Positions 21,801 through 22,436 of a DNA stretch of 22,436 nucleotides are shown in pieces. The notes under the pieces are model-generated. The model saw only the letters and a program-made list of their open reading frames with translations. It was not told where the DNA came from and searched no databases. Source of the DNA: a virus; IMG/VR virus record IMGVR_UViG_3300045581_001121, positions 1 to 22,436 of that record, one strand, 5' to 3'. Positions within the stretch are counted from its first letter, which is position 1, and each line of letters starts with the position of its first letter. The translations under genes and the position numbers were made by a program.

Positions 21801-22436
21801 GGGCTGGCGCTGATCGTGGTGTCGGTGTTGATGTCCTGGTTGCCAGAGGCAGGCCGGGGCCCAACGATCTCGAACTCAGCGTTGCGGGTGACTGCCAGGG
21901 CTAGATTGAGGCCGCCAGTGTTGTTGGCGCCGCCGAAGGCGCTGCGAATCTTGGTGTAGAACTCATCGAGTTCGGCCTTGCTGGCGAACTCGAAGCAGTG
22001 CAGCAGATGGTGAGAGCTGGTGCTACCCACCTTGTCCATGAACGTCAGGCCCCAGTAGTAGCCCGTGCCGGTGACCTTCAAGATGCTGCGGCGGTTGCTG
22101 CAGTCGGCGGCCTCATCGGCTGGGCTGGGGACCTCCACGGGCCGCAGGATGGTCTTGCGCAGGTCGCTGGAGACGGCGACGAGGCTGCAGCCGCGGGGCA
22201 GCAGAATCCCGCCGGTGGCCACCGGGTTGAAGGCCTGCAGCTCGGCGTCCGTCGGTTCCTTGCCGTCTTCCCACTCGAGCACCAGGGCAGCGCCGACGCC
22301 GTTGAGCATATTCATCGCCCCCGGGGAGATGACGATGCTCACCAGATCGTTGTTGCCCAGCGGGGCTTCGTAATAGCTCTTGGCGGTGATAATGCCGGCT
22401 TCAATGATCGCTCGGTTGAGCGTCTTGAACGGCCTC
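18818..22436 (-). CDS. Long tail-fibre/structural protein of cyanophage type, N-terminus outside window
   Basis: The frame is open to the right edge. Upstream of an internal GTG at 22342 it reads RPFKTLNRAIIEAG... NNDLVSIVIS, so the true start lies outside. At least 1,200 residues are visible. Segments match the virion fibre proteins of T4-like cyanophages: GGILLPRGCSLVAVSSDLRK, FGHAWEWSGFLNYTKSLPEY, INKFTYFFTNQNGGRVYGSG and FNEEGFLVTPQGLQNLATG. After them come LTQRGIMEFATGQEVQEF, a motif common in tail fibres, and a C-terminal part (SLFLHPFNGNEVALYSVQSL) typical of fibre tips. The protein probably binds the host surface. The last roughly 150 residues are encoded by DNA of lower GC, which suggests exchange of the tip. 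Confidence 0.85.
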   Translation of the reverse strand, partial: RPFKTLNRAIIEAGIITAKSYYEAPLGNNDLVSIVISPGAMNMLNGVGAALVLEWEDGKEPTDAELQAFNPVATGGILLPRGCSLVAVSSDLRKTILRPVEVPSPADEAADCSNRRSILKVTGTGYYWGLTFMDKVGSTSSHHLLHCFEFASKAELDEFYTKIRSAFGGANNTGGLNLALAVTRNAEFEIVGPRPASGNQDINTDTTISASPYIFNCSIRSNYGLCGVFADGAKPTGFKSMVLAQFTGVSMQRDLSCWQKYLTTQSPAWGNYFANYADYINSDPNDVRMHPARRSFHIRAINDAIMQEVSVFAIGQGIHHWAQSGGELTITNSNSNFGGCAALAQGYKNVAFAADSNWNVGSIRVATNLADKRNNVRKIYLGNIAESTANNATSITLTAPLEAGLNNPSQPRILERDGYSLPPGSYVWVENPRGADYRAQLATTPWSSANGDRVVVTAAFQNEDGNAPGQAITNSQGFDTGQTWPALAGARLYIRRLQDVRTVDERRYSLRCNTTAARSRTPVRDYVIQTTPGTGGIVSGIPDNQMLVVAAAANVAPQGSGVQRSASVELRRMNAVNTWTSGNLYRPGDTVRYLSKSWSCKTQNSDTTWDPNKWEQAYVHMEEGYRPEDFWKNTQPAIVFDNDTDPLDDTLTCGYNLTTVWSTDAAIQKQYRSAVDYLGVHSLLVSLGFSAGNAHTILLPKTAATRERNPQSALDGIGAPSGAATAWNNWAIQFRRPSNIRLFGHAWEWSGFLNYTKSLPEYQLDLGPINKFTYFFTNQNGGRVYGSGFNEEGFLVTPQGLQNLATGTEISFESLGEAEISIDEVAFPTSFDQLIANKLTVNTELNLGGVVRGAPSWDGGFGGVLPALPIATLTQRGIMEFATGQEVQEFLRDDLAVSPATLIQALGDAVKSVVNLRLSLSSGSAVPSGNQLNATSLFLHPFNGNEVALYSVQSLRWQVVRFSGVQIFSLAGASSANTNYDIYLYNSGTALSPTLAVEYVAWSDDQTPPTRGNQNGVLVRNGDPARRLIGVLRTTSAGTSTIDLGGTITGANSANFPKVYLANYYNLYDARAVYLFGENSGWSTNTTTWSVPPASVFPTAPRISWVQAGDSLVTVFLDIYNNWLGDQGGGQGPIAYVAPGINTPLGPPFDAFNGEARYTDTTAGAQWARSLPGQKHDVYYLYRLFSGTGIVNEHVGHGMIVVFKI

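Noticed and set aside
20576-21904. 442-codon + strand frame within the fibre gene
   Set aside because: It is an antisense shadow favoured by high GC; its composition is Ala/Val/Gly-rich with no motif, and the fibre frame is clearly coding.

Overview
The window looks like part of the genome of a tailed phage or prophage of a cyanobacterium, probably a high-GC Synechococcus/Cyanobium-type host. Direct support comes from a large terminase subunit, an ERF-type annealing protein, a DUF2303 protein, a dCTP deaminase, two cell-wall hydrolases, a cluster of small membrane proteins and a very long fibre-like protein. The fibre protein has the signature segments of the structural fibre family known from marine T4-like cyanophages. 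No portal, capsid, tail-tube, integrase catalytic domain, photosynthesis gene or tRNA is visible. Both ends cut through genes: the terminase at the left and the fibre protein at the right.

Layout. (1) Positions 1-8773 form a long leftward cluster, read from right to left. It starts with a winged-helix replication-initiator-like protein, followed by about ten small unknown proteins (several with paired cysteines), a ParB-like protein, a protein with three helix-turn-helix segments, a small-terminase-like protein and TerL. Most junctions are 1-4 base stop/start overlaps (ATGA, GTGA, TGATG), so translation is probably coupled. A rightward gene with only the C-terminal zinc-ribbon half of a serine recombinase sits inside this cluster at 3350-4192. 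(2) Positions 8774-9165 are a divergent control region with a strong rightward terminator hairpin that has no obvious gene in front of it. (3) Positions 9166-17043 are mostly rightward: a candidate regulator, the ERF annealing protein, DUF2303 and a likely partner, a PD-(D/E)XK-type nuclease, small unknowns, dCTP deaminase, an acidic coiled-coil protein with a clear terminator, and a Zn-dependent M15 peptidase. (4) Positions 17037-22436 are leftward late genes: fibre, three small membrane proteins and a GH24 lysozyme, which meets the M15 peptidase tail to tail with a 7-base overlap.

How it may work together. The initiator, ERF protein, nuclease and dCTP deaminase would serve replication, recombination and nucleotide supply. 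The ParB-like, triple-HTH and small-terminase-like proteins precede TerL, in keeping with DNA partition, recognition or packaging. The membrane proteins plus lysozyme form a lysis cassette, and the M15 peptidase is a second wall-cutting activity.

The most unusual feature is an array of seven GC-rich palindromes at 8299-8411 inside the initiator gene. It contains two 34-bp tandem blocks. Because 34 is not a multiple of three, the blocks are read in different codon phases, so the similarity is at the DNA level. The best hypothesis is a replication origin embedded in the initiator gene, as in lambda O; a mobile palindromic repeat is the main alternative.
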